A stretch of DNA of 64,000 bases, taken from assembly GCA_036874045.1 (NCBI GenBank), contig CM072335.1, positions 6,034,001 to 6,098,000 on the forward strand. The letters run 5' to 3'. Below, piece by piece: positions 47,282-58,899 of the stretch (position 1 is its first letter; each line of letters starts with the position of its first letter). The DNA is from Cymodocea nodosa. Its lineage: Eukaryota > Streptophyta > Magnoliopsida > Alismatales > Cymodoceaceae. Below the pieces are notes generated by a model. That model was not told the origin of the DNA. It saw nothing but the letters and a program-made list of their open reading frames with translations, and searched no databases. The position numbers and the translations under genes were made by a program.

Positions 47282-50200
47282 AAATGGATTGTGGACAGTG
47301 GGTGCTCAAAGCACATGACAGGTAAGAAAGGTTTTCTTGATTTTGTTAAAAGCTTAAGTTCAGGATCTGTTAAGTTTGGAAATAATGAAAAGTGTAAGAT
47401 ACCTGCAATAGGAAATATTACATCTGAAAATGGTATAATTGAGAATGTCTTACATGTCAATGGATTAAAACAGAATTTATTAAGTGTAGGACAATTATGT
47501 GATAAAGGTTATACAGTTTCTTTTAATGCTGAAAATTGTCACATTTTTGATCCAGCTACGAATGAAATAAAATTTACTGGTATTAGAAATTGCTCAATTT
47601 ATACATTAAACTTTCCATGTGAAAATTCTCCAAGCAATTCCTGTTTGGTAACATCTAGTGAAGATGATTGGGTGTGGCATAAAAGACTTGGTCACATTAG
47701 TATGAAGACTATCAGAAAGTTATCCAAGGGTCATCTTGTCAGGGGTCTGCCTAAACTCCCTTTTAAGAAAGATAAAGTATGTAGTGAGTGTATGTTAGGG
47801 AAGAAGAAGAGAACTACTCTTCACAGCAAAAATGAATTTACCACCAAGAGGCCATTGGAACTGCTACATCTGGATTTGTTTGGCCCTTCTCAAGTATCAA
47901 GTCTTGGGGGTCGAAAATATATTTTTGTTATTGTTGATGATTTCTCTAGATTAACTTAGGTAATATTTTTAACACATAAAAATGAAACTTGCAATGAGTT
48001 CAGAAACTTTTGCATAAGAGTTCAAAATCAGAAGGAACTAACTATGAAGAAAATCAAAAGTGATCATGGAGGAGAATTTGAAAACTATGAATTTGAAAAC
48101 CTTTGCAATTCTTTTAGAATTCTGCATGAATTCTCTTGTCTTAGAACTCCTACTCAAAATGGAGTTGTGGAAAGGAAAAATAGGACATTGCAAGAAATGG
48201 CTAGAACTATGTTGAATGCCATGGATCTACCTAAATTTCTCTAGCAAAAGCTATAGGAACAGCTTGTCACATTTCCAACAGAACTCACATTAGATCTATG
48301 TTGAATAAGACAACATTTGAAATTTGGTTTGATAAGACTCCAAATATTGGCTACTTTAAGACATTTAGATGCAAATGCTTTGTCTTAAACACAAGAAATG
48401 CTAAAGACAAGTTTGATACAAAGTCTGAACCTGCCATACTTATTGGTTACTCTTCTAGAAGCAAAGCTTATAGGGTATATTTTGCTAAAGATAAAAGAGT
48501 AGAGGAAAGTATAAATGTTTAATTTGATGAAGATCTGATCCAGAATTTCAAAAATTTGAAGATTAACAAAGATAGTGAAAATGAATACTTTGAAGATGAT
48601 AACTGCAAGCAAAAACTCAAATCACAAGCTTCAAACTAGAATCACAACTATAGGTATCAGAAGTATAACAGTTGGAAGTTCAGATCTGATCATCCCGAGG
48701 AACAAATAATTGGAAATATATCTAAAGGGGTACAAACTAGAAGCAAAGCACAAGATATTTGCAATTTTTGTGCATTTGTGTCTAAAATAGAGCCAAAATT
48801 AGTACATGAAGCCTGTAAGGATACCTACTAGACAATGACTATGCAGGAAGAATTGAATCAGTTCTAGAAAAATAATATTTGGGAACTAGTAGTAAAACCT
48901 GCAAGAAAATCTATCATTAGAACTAAATGGATTTTCAAAAACAAATTAGATGAAGAAGGTAACATTCTTAGAAATAAAGCTCGACTAGTTGCACAAGGCT
49001 ACAATCAGCAAGAATGTATTGACTATGAAGAAACTTTTGCTCCTATAGCTAGGATTGAAGCTATTAGAATGTTGCTTACTTTTGCAAGTAGTATGAAGAT
49101 AAGATTGTTTCAGATGGATGTGAAAAGTGCTTTCTTAAATGGAGAAATTCAGGAAGAAGTGTTTGTTAAACAACCTCTTGGATTTGAAGATGAAGTCAAG
49201 CCGGATCATGTCTACAAACTAACAAATGCTTTATATGGTCTGAAACAAGCACCTAGAGCTTGGTATGAGAAATTAAAAATATTTTTAACTGAAAACAATT
49301 TCTCTATAAGCAAAGTGGATAACACTTTGTTCATCAAAACTTTTGATGTGCATATTTTGATTGTACAGGTATATGTTGATGATATAGTTTTTGGAGCCAC
49401 TTCAGAAGAACTCTGTCATGAATTTCAAAATTTGATGAAAAATAAATTTGAAATGAGTATGATGGGAGAATTGAAGTTTTTCTTGGGATTACAAATTCAT
49501 CAAGTTCATGATGGCATCTTTGTTAATCAAGAAAATACTACAAAGAGATGTTGAAGAAATTTGGTTATGAAAACATCAAACCTGCAAATACTCTAATGAG
49601 TTCAAGCATTAAACTTGAAATGGATGTTTCAAGTGTTGTAGTGGATCCAAAGCAATATAGAGGCATGATTGGATCCCTATTGTACCTTTCAACTAGCAGG
49701 CCAGATATTATGTTTAGTGTATGCTTGTGTGCTAGATTTCAAGCATCACCCAAGGAATCGCATTTGAAATCAGTCAAAAAGATTTTCAAATATCTACAAG
49801 GAACCAAAGATTTCAGACTATTCTACTCAACTAACAGTAAACTGATATTAACAGGATATAGTGATGCAGATTATGCAGGCAGCAGATCTGACAGAAAAAG
49901 TACTAGTGGTACATGCCAACTTCTTGGAAACTCTTTAATCTCCTGGTTCAGTAGGAAACAAAATTGTATTACATTATCTACTACTGAAGTCGAGTATATT
50001 GTAGCAGGACTATGCTGTGCTCAAATTCTTTGGATGCAGCAAACTCTAGCAGACTATAGACTGAAGATTCAAAATACAATCATATTTTGTGATAACAGCA
50101 GTGCAATCAGTCTATCTAAGAATACAGTACTTCATTCCAGAGCCAAGCATATCGAGATCAGACATCATTTTCTGAGAGATCATGTGGAAAAAGGGAACAT

Positions 50201-50321
50201 GTCACTTAAGTTTGTGCCAACAGAAAATCAACTTACAGATATTTTCACCAAACCTTTAAATGAATCAACTTTTAATCATATTAGAAGAAATCTAGGCATA
50301 TGTTCTTTACAAGATCTTTAA
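47282..50321 (+). pseudogene. pol: Sirevirus-like Pol (PR, INT, RT, RNase H), two frameshifts
   Basis: Protease has WIVDSGCSKHMTGK (about 47285). The pre-integrase has HKRLGHIS (about 47678) and CSEC. Integrase shows HLDLFGP (about 47867), SDHGGEFEN (about 48050) and ERKNRTLQEMAR (about 48169). RT extends from EPKLVHEA to VYVDDIVFGA (about 49370-49400), then [14 protein letters not shown]. RNase H has GYSDADYAG (about 49855), STTEVEY (about 49978), IFCDNSSAIS (about 50083) and RHHFLRD, ending LGICSLQDL. Breaks include TAG at 47957, 48241 and 48640, TAA at 48520, and single-base shifts near 48245 and 49545. All catalytic motifs I looked for are still readable, so it died fairly recently. Confidence 0.92.
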
Positions 50322-50715
50322 ATATTTTTATTTATTCTTCATCAAGCTCACCATATGGGAGCTTGTTTTCTGCTAACTTATATTCATGTAGGATATATTC
50401 CATATCAGTTTTACAGTTCTCACCTTTTTTATATAATGACAAAAAGGGGGAGAAGAATTTGGAAATTAGAGAAGTATATGGACACTTACAGTATTTCCAA
50501 CAAGAATAGAAAGAGAACTATTAAAAGGGGAAGAAAAACTCAGCACACAGATAGGGGGAGAAGACAACACAATGTCAGGGGGAGGAATCTCACCACTTTA
50601 GTATAGTCATTGTAAATTCTTGTCTTATTTAGTTTCTATGTGACTGAATGTATAGAAATAATCTAGGGAGTGAAATACATGTAAAGGATTTTGTCATTAT
50701 CAAAAAGGGGGAGAT
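50322..50715 (+). other. 3' untranslated region with four polypurine tracts
   Basis: G-rich tracts lie near 50444 (AAAAAGGGGGAGAAG), 50553 (GGGGGAGAAG), 50578 (GGGGGAGGAAT) and at 50702-50715 (AAAAAGGGGGAGAT, abutting the LTR). The last is the working PPT. CATTATCAAAA at its upstream edge can pair with TTTTGATAATG in the LTR. Short ORFs here (50300-50606) only trace these tracts. Confidence 0.85.
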
Positions 50716-52455
50716 TGTTAGGACCCTAGTATTTTGATAATGCAAAAACCTATGTGAGGAAACCAAATTGTATTTCATAGATATGATAGCTCAGCAAAAG
50801 ATTAGAGAGCAGACGAACAAATGGAGAAAGTTCCAGAAGATACTACTATAGAGCTACAGGAAAATCAGACAGTTACAGATCTAAGTATCCAAAGAGCAAG
50901 TTTAAAGTAGTAGCAATACTATCGGACAATTAGAAGAATAACTATCTGAAATTATAAAGCCTTCGAAGAGTTATGAAAGGCAGTTGGTTGAATGATCGGA
51001 GAGTTAAAGAGTTAACTATTTGAAAGCAAAAGGAAAATCGAAAAGTTAGAAAGGATAACTATCCGAAACTTAAGTCATTCAATTAACCACGTGTAGAAAT
51101 TCAGAACAGAAGCTTAAAGGATTTTCGAAGAGTTAGGAAGATAACTATCCGACTTTTATGATGAGTTACAAGTATAACTTTCCGGAACTTAAGTTATCCT
51201 ATTACGCACGTGCAGAATGGAGAAGACGGCAGTTAAAAGCTTAAAAGGAAAAATCGGAGAGTTAGATAACTATTCGAAATTTCAAGAGAGTTTCGGTGAG
51301 TTACAGTTTAACTATCCGAAACTTAAGTCATTGAATTTCCCATGTGCAGAAATCCAAACAGAAGCTTAAAAGGAAAATCGGAAAGTCACTAAAGATAACT
51401 ATCCGAAATCTTGAAGTGTTTCGGTAAGTTACATGTATAACCATCCGAAACTTAAGTCAGTCTTTTATGCACATGCTGAATTGAAGCAATCGGAAACTTA
51501 ACGGAGGGTTATTGTAGCTAACTATCCGACAGTTAAGTAACAGTTTGGTAAGTTATAGCTACAAGTATCTGATTGAATGACAGCTCGCATTGTATGATCT
51601 GGAATCTTACATGGTAGAAAGACTTAAGTGATCTTTCAGTGAGTTATAAACATTCTTCAAAGAGTTACACAACTAACTATCCGAAAGGTTAAGAAAATTG
51701 GAAGGATATCTTGAAATATCTTTCTAAAAGGTAACCTACCGTATTTGGGACTGAAGCCAAATCAAGTACAGTAGAATAAATCCATTGAGGAGAAAATATG
51801 ATCGTTGGATATTCAAGCATATATACAGTCAGATCATTCAGTATTAAAAAAAAAAGAGCATATAAGTGAGATTACAGATACAATTACATACAGAGATATA
51901 GTATACATTGTAGATCAATTATTGATATAGAAGAAAGCTCAAATTCAGTTCAACAAAGAATCGATTGAAAGCTGGATTTACAAGAAGATTCTTAAAGCTC
52001 TCCATGTGCTGAAAGTCTGATCTAAGAAGGATCATTTGGTTCGTGGCTTCAACCTGAAAGCTACATTTAGTTGTTGGTTTGAGTTTCGACCTGAAAACTC
52101 AAGAGGTTGGTTTTCTAGAGTTTATACCTGAAAACTTCTAAGTGTTGGTTTTCTAGAGTTTATACTTGAAAACTTCTGTATGGTTGGTTCTTGCTTCGAC
52201 CTGAAAGCAAGTGTGTAAGTGTTGGTTGAAACACTTAGTGAAGCCCAAGTGATCCTTGGGGGTGGACTAGCCGAGTTGGTAAACCACCTAAAATTTCCTT
52301 GTGTTTCTTACTTTTATTTCCGATGTGCATGTTATTTATATCTGATTATTACTTGTGCAAACTGATTAATCAAATTAGTTAATAAATTTAAAAATAGTCA
52401 TAATTTCACACTATTCTCTATTCACCCCCTCTAGTGAAGCCATACATTCCTAACA
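50716..52455 (+). repeat. 3' LTR of the Sirevirus-like element
   Basis: 1740 bp partner of 43901-45641, TGTTAGGACC to CATTCCTAACA. It keeps the same palindrome series with scattered transitions. Confidence 0.93.
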
Positions 52456-52712
52456 CTTACATATACCTCTGTGAAGTTAGGTCATAACTCAATGGACTAA
52501 GTTCGTTGAGTTAAGTAATAACTCTACGGTACTACTAACTACAACTAAAACTTCCATTTTTTCTTTTTTCTTTTTTTTACTTACTATATTGTACAAGGTT
52601 GCTAATAATTGTGCTACCTCATTCACCTTCCCTCCCATAAGAGGTGTCAACTTCATTAACAGTTTTGTTCAAAGGGTTCAGTATTGCTTGAATTGACAGT
52701 CCTCTTGTAGAT
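52456..52712 (-). other. gag-end / spacer of unit E_A, truncated
   Basis: It aligns with about 27350-27600 of E_B: CTTAC start, TAAGTTCGTTGAGTT word, then CTCATTCACCTTCCCTCCCAT, equivalent to TTCATTCAGCTTCCCTCCCAT near 27520. The homology stops at 52712, where a G-type LTR starts in the opposite direction. Confidence 0.75.
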
Positions 52713-53125
52713 TGTTTAGAATGAAAGAGTACATAATATTAATGGTTAAATGATGGTTAATTGCATAATATTTAGTTTATCATATGAGAATTAAGCCATT
52801 ATGTTATAATTGAACTATTATATGCTTTAATGAAAGAATCTGCATAATTTCAGGAAATTAATGTTAATTAAGTACATTTCTAAATTGTCAAAGAATTGAA
52901 GGCTTTTTAATTCCTAAGTCTTCAAATTTTCTGTTATTTTGGAGAGTTATATTTCATGTACCGAATAGTTATGTTTTAAACGCTAAAAGAATATTCAGGT
53001 ACACAGTAACAACTTGTTGAGTTAGTGTTCTTTTTGTAAAAAGATCACGTGCCAACTTGTTAAGTTACAAGTTTAAAGGCGTAAAAAGAGCTCATGAGAA
53101 CTCGTTAAGTTAGCATAACTATATG
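52713..53125 (+). repeat. start of a G-type LTR in + orientation
   Basis: TGTTTAGAATGAAAGAG at 52713 matches the outer end of the LTR at 39239 on the minus strand (TGTTTAAAATGAAAAAG), and similarity continues through the AACTTGTTGAGTTA and CACGTG words to about 53125. There it is cut by another LTR. The remainder is outside the window, beyond the insertion. It is probably a second G element or solo LTR inserted in E_A head to head; the target duplication cannot be seen. Confidence 0.68.
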
Positions 53126-53429
53126 TGTTATGTGAAGAGAAGTGCGGAAAGGGAGAAGCTTGGACTTGTGGAGAAGAAAGAAGAAGTCAAATGAGAAAAC
53201 GTGTGAAACAAATGCAAAAAACCAAGGTTTAACGTGGTTCCCCAATTGGGTACGTCCACGGATGGAGCTCAACTGATTGATTTTCTCTAGGTGATCACAA
53301 AGGGATACAAGATTCATCATCATCCAAAAGCACACGTTGGGGGTCTATTTATAACATTTGTGTACCCCAAGTGGCTAAGGACAAAACTACCCCTATGTGT
53401 AACAAATTAATTCAAGACACATAATAACA
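53126..53429 (-). repeat. 3' LTR of a Tnt1-like copia element (element 5)
   Basis: 304 bp, on the minus strand TGTTATTATGTG to CACATAACA. The PPT is immediately upstream on that strand (GGCAAGGTGGAGAT, 53430-53443). A TATA-like TTATAAATAG is near 53347. Small LTR size and the pol sequence fit the Tork/Tnt1 group. The 5' end of the element is outside the window. Confidence 0.85.
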
Positions 53430-53832
53430 ATCTCCACCTTGCCTTGAATTTACAAACTCCACCTAGAACCAAACAAATTTCCATCTTCAAAAGACCCGAA
53501 GGGTCAACTATAAGCAAACACATTAAGTCTAAGCAATGCTTAAACTTGCTTTTAAGAATGCCTTTCGTAAACATATCGACTGGATTATTATCTGTGTTGA
53601 TCTTCAAAATCTTTACGCGATCTTCTGTTCTAAGAAAGTGATAACGAACATCAATGTGCTTTGTCTTGTCATGAAAGACATTGTCCTTCGTTAAGCTGAT
53701 GGCACTGAGACTGTCATAGAAAATTTCTGCTTTATCATATCATAGACCAAAGTGTCCAAGTAACCCCTTTAGCCAAATACCTTCTTTTGCAGCTTTTGTC
53801 ATCGCCATATACTCAGCCTCTATGGTGGATAA
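53430..53832 (-). pseudogene. pol: element 5 RNase H C-terminal part
   Basis: This is the end of the element 5 polyprotein on the minus strand: STIEAEYMAMTKAAKEGIWLKGLLG, IFYDSLSAISLTKD, HDKTKHIDVRYHFLR and NPVDMFTKG. It is separated from its upstream part (62157-64000) by the Sirevirus-like insertion. Joining across the GATAA duplication gives continuous protein homology at the STTEAEY site. One TAG (near 53747) is visible. Confidence 0.88.
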
Positions 53833-55493
53833 TGTTAGGACCTTAAGGCTTACTAGAGGGGGGGTGAATGGTAATAATTCGTTTCTTAACCTTTTAGAAG
53901 TAGTTTAATGTATAGAGATAGTAAGCACACAATAAAGAGTTCACATTGGGATTTTTAGGTGGTTCACCACTAACGGCTAGTTCACCCCCAAGGGATACTT
54001 GGGCTTCACTAAACTCTTGCAAACTTACAATCACTTGCTTTAAGGTTTAAGCAAGAACCAACCAACCAACCATTCACTTGAGCTTCCTTGTCGAAGCTTC
54101 AATCAATCATTTCTCTGAAGTTTTGATCCGTGTACTTCAGTAAAACACTAGCTTGTGAACAATAGAGTTGAGTGCGTGATGAGCTTCTGAACTTTAGTCT
54201 GTAAATGTTGAAGATGATTTGATCTCTAAAGCTTTTCTTCTATTGAGCTTGGTGTAAGTGTGTATATGAGCAAAAAGCTATCTACATCCATTGTCTGTAT
54301 CTTGTATATATACCAACCATGTGTAACGATCATATTTTCTTCCAACGGATGTATTCTACTGTACTTGATTAGACTTCAGTCCCAAATACGGTAACTTACC
54401 GTTCAGAAAGTTATTTCAAGATGTCCTTCCAATCTTCTTAACCTTTCAGATAATTAGCTATGTAACTCTCCGAAGAATATCTGTAACTCACCGAAAGATT
54501 ACTTAAAACTTTCTGTCATGTAGGATTCCAAAATATATACTGCAAGCTGTCATTCAATTGGGTACTTATAACTGTAACTTACCGAATAGTTATTTAACTC
54601 TCGGATAGTTGGCTACAGTAACCCTTTGTTAACTTTCTGATTGCTTTAATTCAGCATGTGCATAAAAGAATGACTTAAGTTTCGGATGGTTATCCCTGTA
54701 ACTCACCGAAATGCTTTAGGGTTTCGGATAGTTATCTTTCTAACTCTTCGAAAACTTATTTGAGCTTCTCTCTGGAATTCTGCACGTGGGAAATTCAATG
54801 ACTTAAGTTTTGGATAGTTAAATTGTAACTTACCGAAACTCTCTTGAATGTTCGGATAGTTATCTTTCTAACTCTCTGAAAACTTATTTGAGCTTCTCTC
54901 TAAAATTCTGCTCGTGGGAAATTCAATGACTTAAGTTTCGGATAGTTAAACTATAACTCACTGAAACTCTCTTTGAGATTTCGGATAGTTATCTAATTCT
55001 CTGATTTTTCCTTTAAGCTTTTGACTACCGGCTTCTCCATTCTGCACGTGCGTAATAGGATGACTTAAGTTCCGGAAAGTTATACCTATAACTCACCGAA
55101 AAACTCGAATAGTTATCTAACTCTCCGAAAAGAAAACTCAGATAGTTATCTAACTCTTTGACAAGTCCTTTAAGCTTCATTTCTGTATTTCTTCACATGA
55201 TTAATTGAATGACTTAACTTTCGAATAGTTATACCTGTAACTCTCTAGAAAGTCCTTTAAGCTTCCGGATAGTTAACTCCTTAACTATCCGATCATTCAA
55301 TCCTTCTTATCCTGAGAAATACAATTCTTAACTATCCGATTTTCTACAACAGCACATTCTGAGATTTACTGCAATCTGTTTGTTGCTTAGGATTGTCTGC
55401 CTTTTGATCTTTTACTACACTAACTAAACCTAAGAAATACAATTCAAAACCTCACATTGATTTTTGCATTATCAAAATCTAGAGGTCCTTTCA
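53833..55493 (-). repeat. 3' LTR of the - strand Sirevirus-like element
   Basis: 1661 bp; on the minus strand TGAAAGGACCTC to AGGTCCTAACA. It includes a perfect inverted repeat CGGATAGTTAA / TTAACTATCCG with a 4 nt loop (55266-55291) and many similar pairs. A TATA-like GGTATATATACAAG on the minus strand is near 54301-54314. Confidence 0.94.
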
Positions 55494-55837
55494 ATCTCCC
55501 CCTTTTTGATAATGCCAAAAACCTTACAATGTATTACATGTATTTCTCTCCCTATATATCTATACAGAAAAGCACACGAGGAATACAGAATAATTTAAAT
55601 TTAAAGACTCCCCTTGATTTTCTGAAATCACTCCCCCTGAATTTCCCCCCTACTTTACTGCAGCTTTGCTTACCAAACTATGATATTTCTCCCCCTTTTT
55701 TGCCAATTGTCAAAAAGAAGTGAGAAGTCAGATATTGAGTTGGTGGAGCAATTATAGCCGAGTATCAAAATGTCTAAGTTGTTGCAAAATAGAGATGTTA
55801 GTAGAACAAGCTCCTAGTTGTGAACTTGGATATGAAA
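55494..55837 (-). other. 3' untranslated region with repeated polypurine tracts
   Basis: Seen on the plus strand as C-rich tracts: ATCTCCCCCTTTTTGATAATG at the LTR (PPT), TCACTCCCCCTG near 55630, CCCCCCTAC near 55645 and TCTCCCCCTTTTTT near 55690. This matches the PPT multiplication of the other Sirevirus-like elements here. GGCATTATCAAAA (minus strand) beside the PPT can pair with TTTTGATAATG in the LTR. Confidence 0.85.
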
Positions 55838-58800
55838 TTATAAATCATATAAAGAACAAATCCCTAAATTTTGTCTAATATGATTAAATGCAGCTTCAGA
55901 TAATGGTTTGGTGAAAATATCTACAAGTTGTTCTTTAGTAGAGACATATTTTAAGGAAATATGACCTTTTTAACATGGTCTCTTTAAAAGTGGTGCCTAA
56001 TCTCGATATGTTTTGCTCTAGAGTGTAGGACTGTATTCTTGGAGAGATTGATGGCACTACTACTACCATAGTAAATAATGGTATTTTGAAAATTTAGCTT
56101 ATAATTTACCAGAGTTTGTTGCATCCATAAGATCTGTGCACAACATAGGCCTACTACCATATATTCAGCTTCAGTGGTGGATAGAGCTATAGAGTTTTGT
56201 TTCCTGCTAAACCAAGAAACAAATGAATGACCAAGCAACTGACATGTCCCACTAATGCTTTTTCGATCTGAATTGCATCCTACATAATCTGCATCATTGT
56301 ATCCTACTAAAGTCAATTGATTCTGTGAAGAATAAAATAAGCTAGACTCTTTGGTATCCTGTAGATATTTAAATATACGTTTAACTGATTTTAAGTGTGA
56401 TGCTTTTGGAGAGGCTTGATATCTTGCACAAGTATAAACACTAAACATTATATCTACTCTACTAGCTGTTAGATACAGAAGTTATCCAATCATACCTTTG
56501 TATTTCTTTTGATCTATTGGAATGCCAGAAATGTCCTTATCAAGTTTTTCATTTGAGTTCATAGGAGTACTTGCTACTTTGGATTTATCCATACCAAATT
56601 TTAAGAGAATCTCTTTGCAAAATTTTTCTTGATTTAGGAAAATACCATGCTGAAGTTGATGAATTTGTAATCCTAGAAAGAATTTTAATTCTCCCATAAG
56701 ACTCATCTCAAATTCATTCTTCATTAAGATTTGAAAATCATGACATAGTTTCTCATGTGTAGCACCAAAAATGATATCATCCACGTAGATTTGAATAATT
56801 AACATATGAGAACCTTCAGATTTGATGAATAAGGTGTTGTCTGTAGTTCCTATGTTAAACTGATTCTCAAGAAGGAAACTCTTCAGTTTATCATACCATG
56901 CACGTGGTGCTTGCTTCAAACTATAGAGAGCTTTATTTAGTTTGTATACATGATTTAGATTTTCTTCATCTTCAAAACCTAGTGGCTGTTCTACAGATAC
57001 TTCTTCTTGTAGAATGCCATTAAGAAATGCACTTTTAACATCCATTTGATAAAGCTTGATTTTCATACTACTTGCAAAGGCAAGTAACATTCTAATTGCT
57101 TCAAGTCTTGCAACAGGTGCAAAAGTTTCTTCATAGTCAATCCCTTCCTGTTGGTTATATCTCTAAGCAACAAGTTTAGCTTTATTTCTGATAATACTAC
57201 CATTATTATCAAGTTTATTCGTAAACACTCATTTAGTACCAATAATTGATTTTTCGATGGGCCTTTCAATCAAGTTCCAGACTTCATTTTTCTTGAACTG
57301 ATTTAGTTCCTCTTGCATGGCCATGATCTAGTATTCATCATTGTAGGCATCTTCAACTGTTGAAGGTTCAAGTTCACACACAAAAGCACAATAAGTACAA
57401 ATATTTTGAATTTTGCTTCTTGTTTGAACACCTTGATTTATATTCCCAATAATTTGTCCAATGGGATATTTAGACTGTCTTCCTTGCTTTTTCTATCTTA
57501 GTAGGTGTAGGAAGTGTTGAATTATCCTTTTTCTAAGGAATTTTCTAATATATTAATTCACTTTCACTTTCACTATCTATTGTTAGCCTCTTCAATTTTC
57601 CTATTATGTCTTCATCAAAGAATACGTTTGTTGACTCTTCTACTCTTCTTTCATGTTCAAAATAGACCCTATAGGCCTTACTTCTTGAAGAGTATCCAAC
57701 AAGTAGAGCAGGATCAGATTTTACATCAAATTTGTCCTTTTGATCCTTAGTGTTAAGCACAAAGCATCTTGATCCAAAGACCTTAAAATATCCAACATTT
57801 GGTATTTTACCATACCATAGTTCAAAAGGTGTCTTATGTAGGATAGGTCTAAGGTGAGTTCTGTTTATAGAATAACATGCAGTATTTATAGCTTCAGCCC
57901 ATAGAGACTTTGGTAGATCAGATGCATTAAGACTTGTCCTTGCCATTTCTTGTACTAATCTTTTCTTCCTCTCTACAACTCTATTCTGAGTAGGAGTTCT
58001 TGGACATGAGAATTTGTGCAGTATGCCAAAAGAATTGCATAATTCTTCAAATTTTGAATTTTCAAATTCACCTCCATGATCACTTCTGATCTTCTTCATG
58101 GTTGATTCTTTTTCATTTTGAATTCTAATACAGAGATGTTTGAATTCATCACAGGCTTCATTCTTGTATGTTAAGAAAATAACCCAAGTGAATCTTATAT
58201 AATCATCAACTACCACTAAGGTATATTTTCTTCCTCCTAAACTAGCTATCTGTGTAGGACCAAACAGGTCCATATGCAATAGATCCAATGGTTGACGTGT
58301 GGCAATGTCTTCAATACTCTTGTGTGCTGATTTCTTTTGTTTTCCAATTGTATAGTCACTGCACAATTTATCTCTCTTGAACTTGAGCTTAGGCACACCT
58401 CTAACAAGATCATGTTTGGTCAATTTTCTTATAAGTCTCATGTTTGCATGATTTAATCTTTTATGCTATAATCATTCATCTTCATTAGAAGCAACTAAAC
58501 ATGCATCACTAGATATAATATCACATGGAAATTTCAAAGTATAAATTGAATTATTTCTATATCCAATAAATTTGATTTCATGTGTATCTTGTTGTAATAT
58601 AAAACAGTTTTCTGCAGTAAAAAAGTATATTGTAACCTTTGTCACATAATTGACCTACACTTAGCAGATTCTGTTTTAAACCATTTACATGTAAGACATT
58701 TTCTATTTTTCCATTTTCAGATGTAACATTTCCTATGGCAGTAATTCTATATTTTTCATTATTACCAAACTTAACAAATCCTGAATTTATTGATTTAACA

Positions 58801-58886
58801 GATTCCAGAAGTCTTTTCTTACTTATCATATGCTTTGAGCAACCACTATCAATGATCTACTTGAATGTTTGAGCTTTCTTGTCCAT
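55838..58886 (-). pseudogene. pol: Sirevirus-like Pol of the - strand element
   Basis: From ATG 58886 the protease has IIDSGCSKHM (about 58855). The pre-integrase region keeps NVLHVNGLKQNLLSVGQL. Integrase shows HMDLFGP (about 58275), SDHGGEFEN (about 58085) and ERKKRLVQEMAR (about 57975). RT shows [10 protein letters not shown] (about 56790-56765) and [14 protein letters not shown]. RNase H has GYNDADYVG, STTEAEY, IYYGSSSA (the usual Asp is Gly) and RHHF, ending VDIFTKP and LGICSLYDL at 55838. Several frameshifts and stops lie near 58590, 58450, 57530, 57180, 56480 and 55983. No env-like ORF follows. Confidence 0.9.
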
Positions 58887-58899
58887 GAAGTCTTGCAAG

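Larger units (their letters stand above)
43901..52455 (+). mobile_element. full-length Sirevirus-like copia element
   Basis: 8555 bp with LTRs 43901-45641 and 50716-52455, an initiator-Met PBS, gag, pol, repeated PPTs and no env-like ORF. It sits in the leader of the E_A F-box ORF. Flanks are TTTAA and CTTAC, which are not a target duplication. The Gag tail, INT/RT sequence and PPT context place it with Sireviruses (Maximus/SIRE). In the first 285 bp the two LTRs differ by roughly 18-20 changes by eye. Confidence 0.93.
37270..52712 (-). mobile_element. Gypsy-type non-autonomous unit E_A (3' part)
   Basis: Read on the minus strand it starts within the gag/F-box spacer (52712-52456), then the F-box/FBA ORF (43852-42718), a long 3' region (42717-41317 and 39691-39240), PPT and the shared LTR. 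Gag and everything upstream are cut off at 52712 by another G-type LTR in the opposite direction. Later insertions are the Sirevirus-like element 43901-52455 and the solo LTR 39692-41316. E_A and E_B stand head to tail, an arrangement that unequal recombination between LTRs can produce. Confidence 0.68.

Noticed and set aside
50300..50606. ORFs after the pol of the 43901 element, possible env-like gene
   Set aside because: They only run through the repeated purine tracts. There is no similarity to the extra ORFs at 4514 or 35850, and they are too short.
55457..55723. Plus-strand ORF at the 3' end of the minus-strand Sirevirus-like element
   Set aside because: It is antisense to the LTR edge and polypurine tracts; its Pro/Leu content comes from the C-rich complement of the PPTs.
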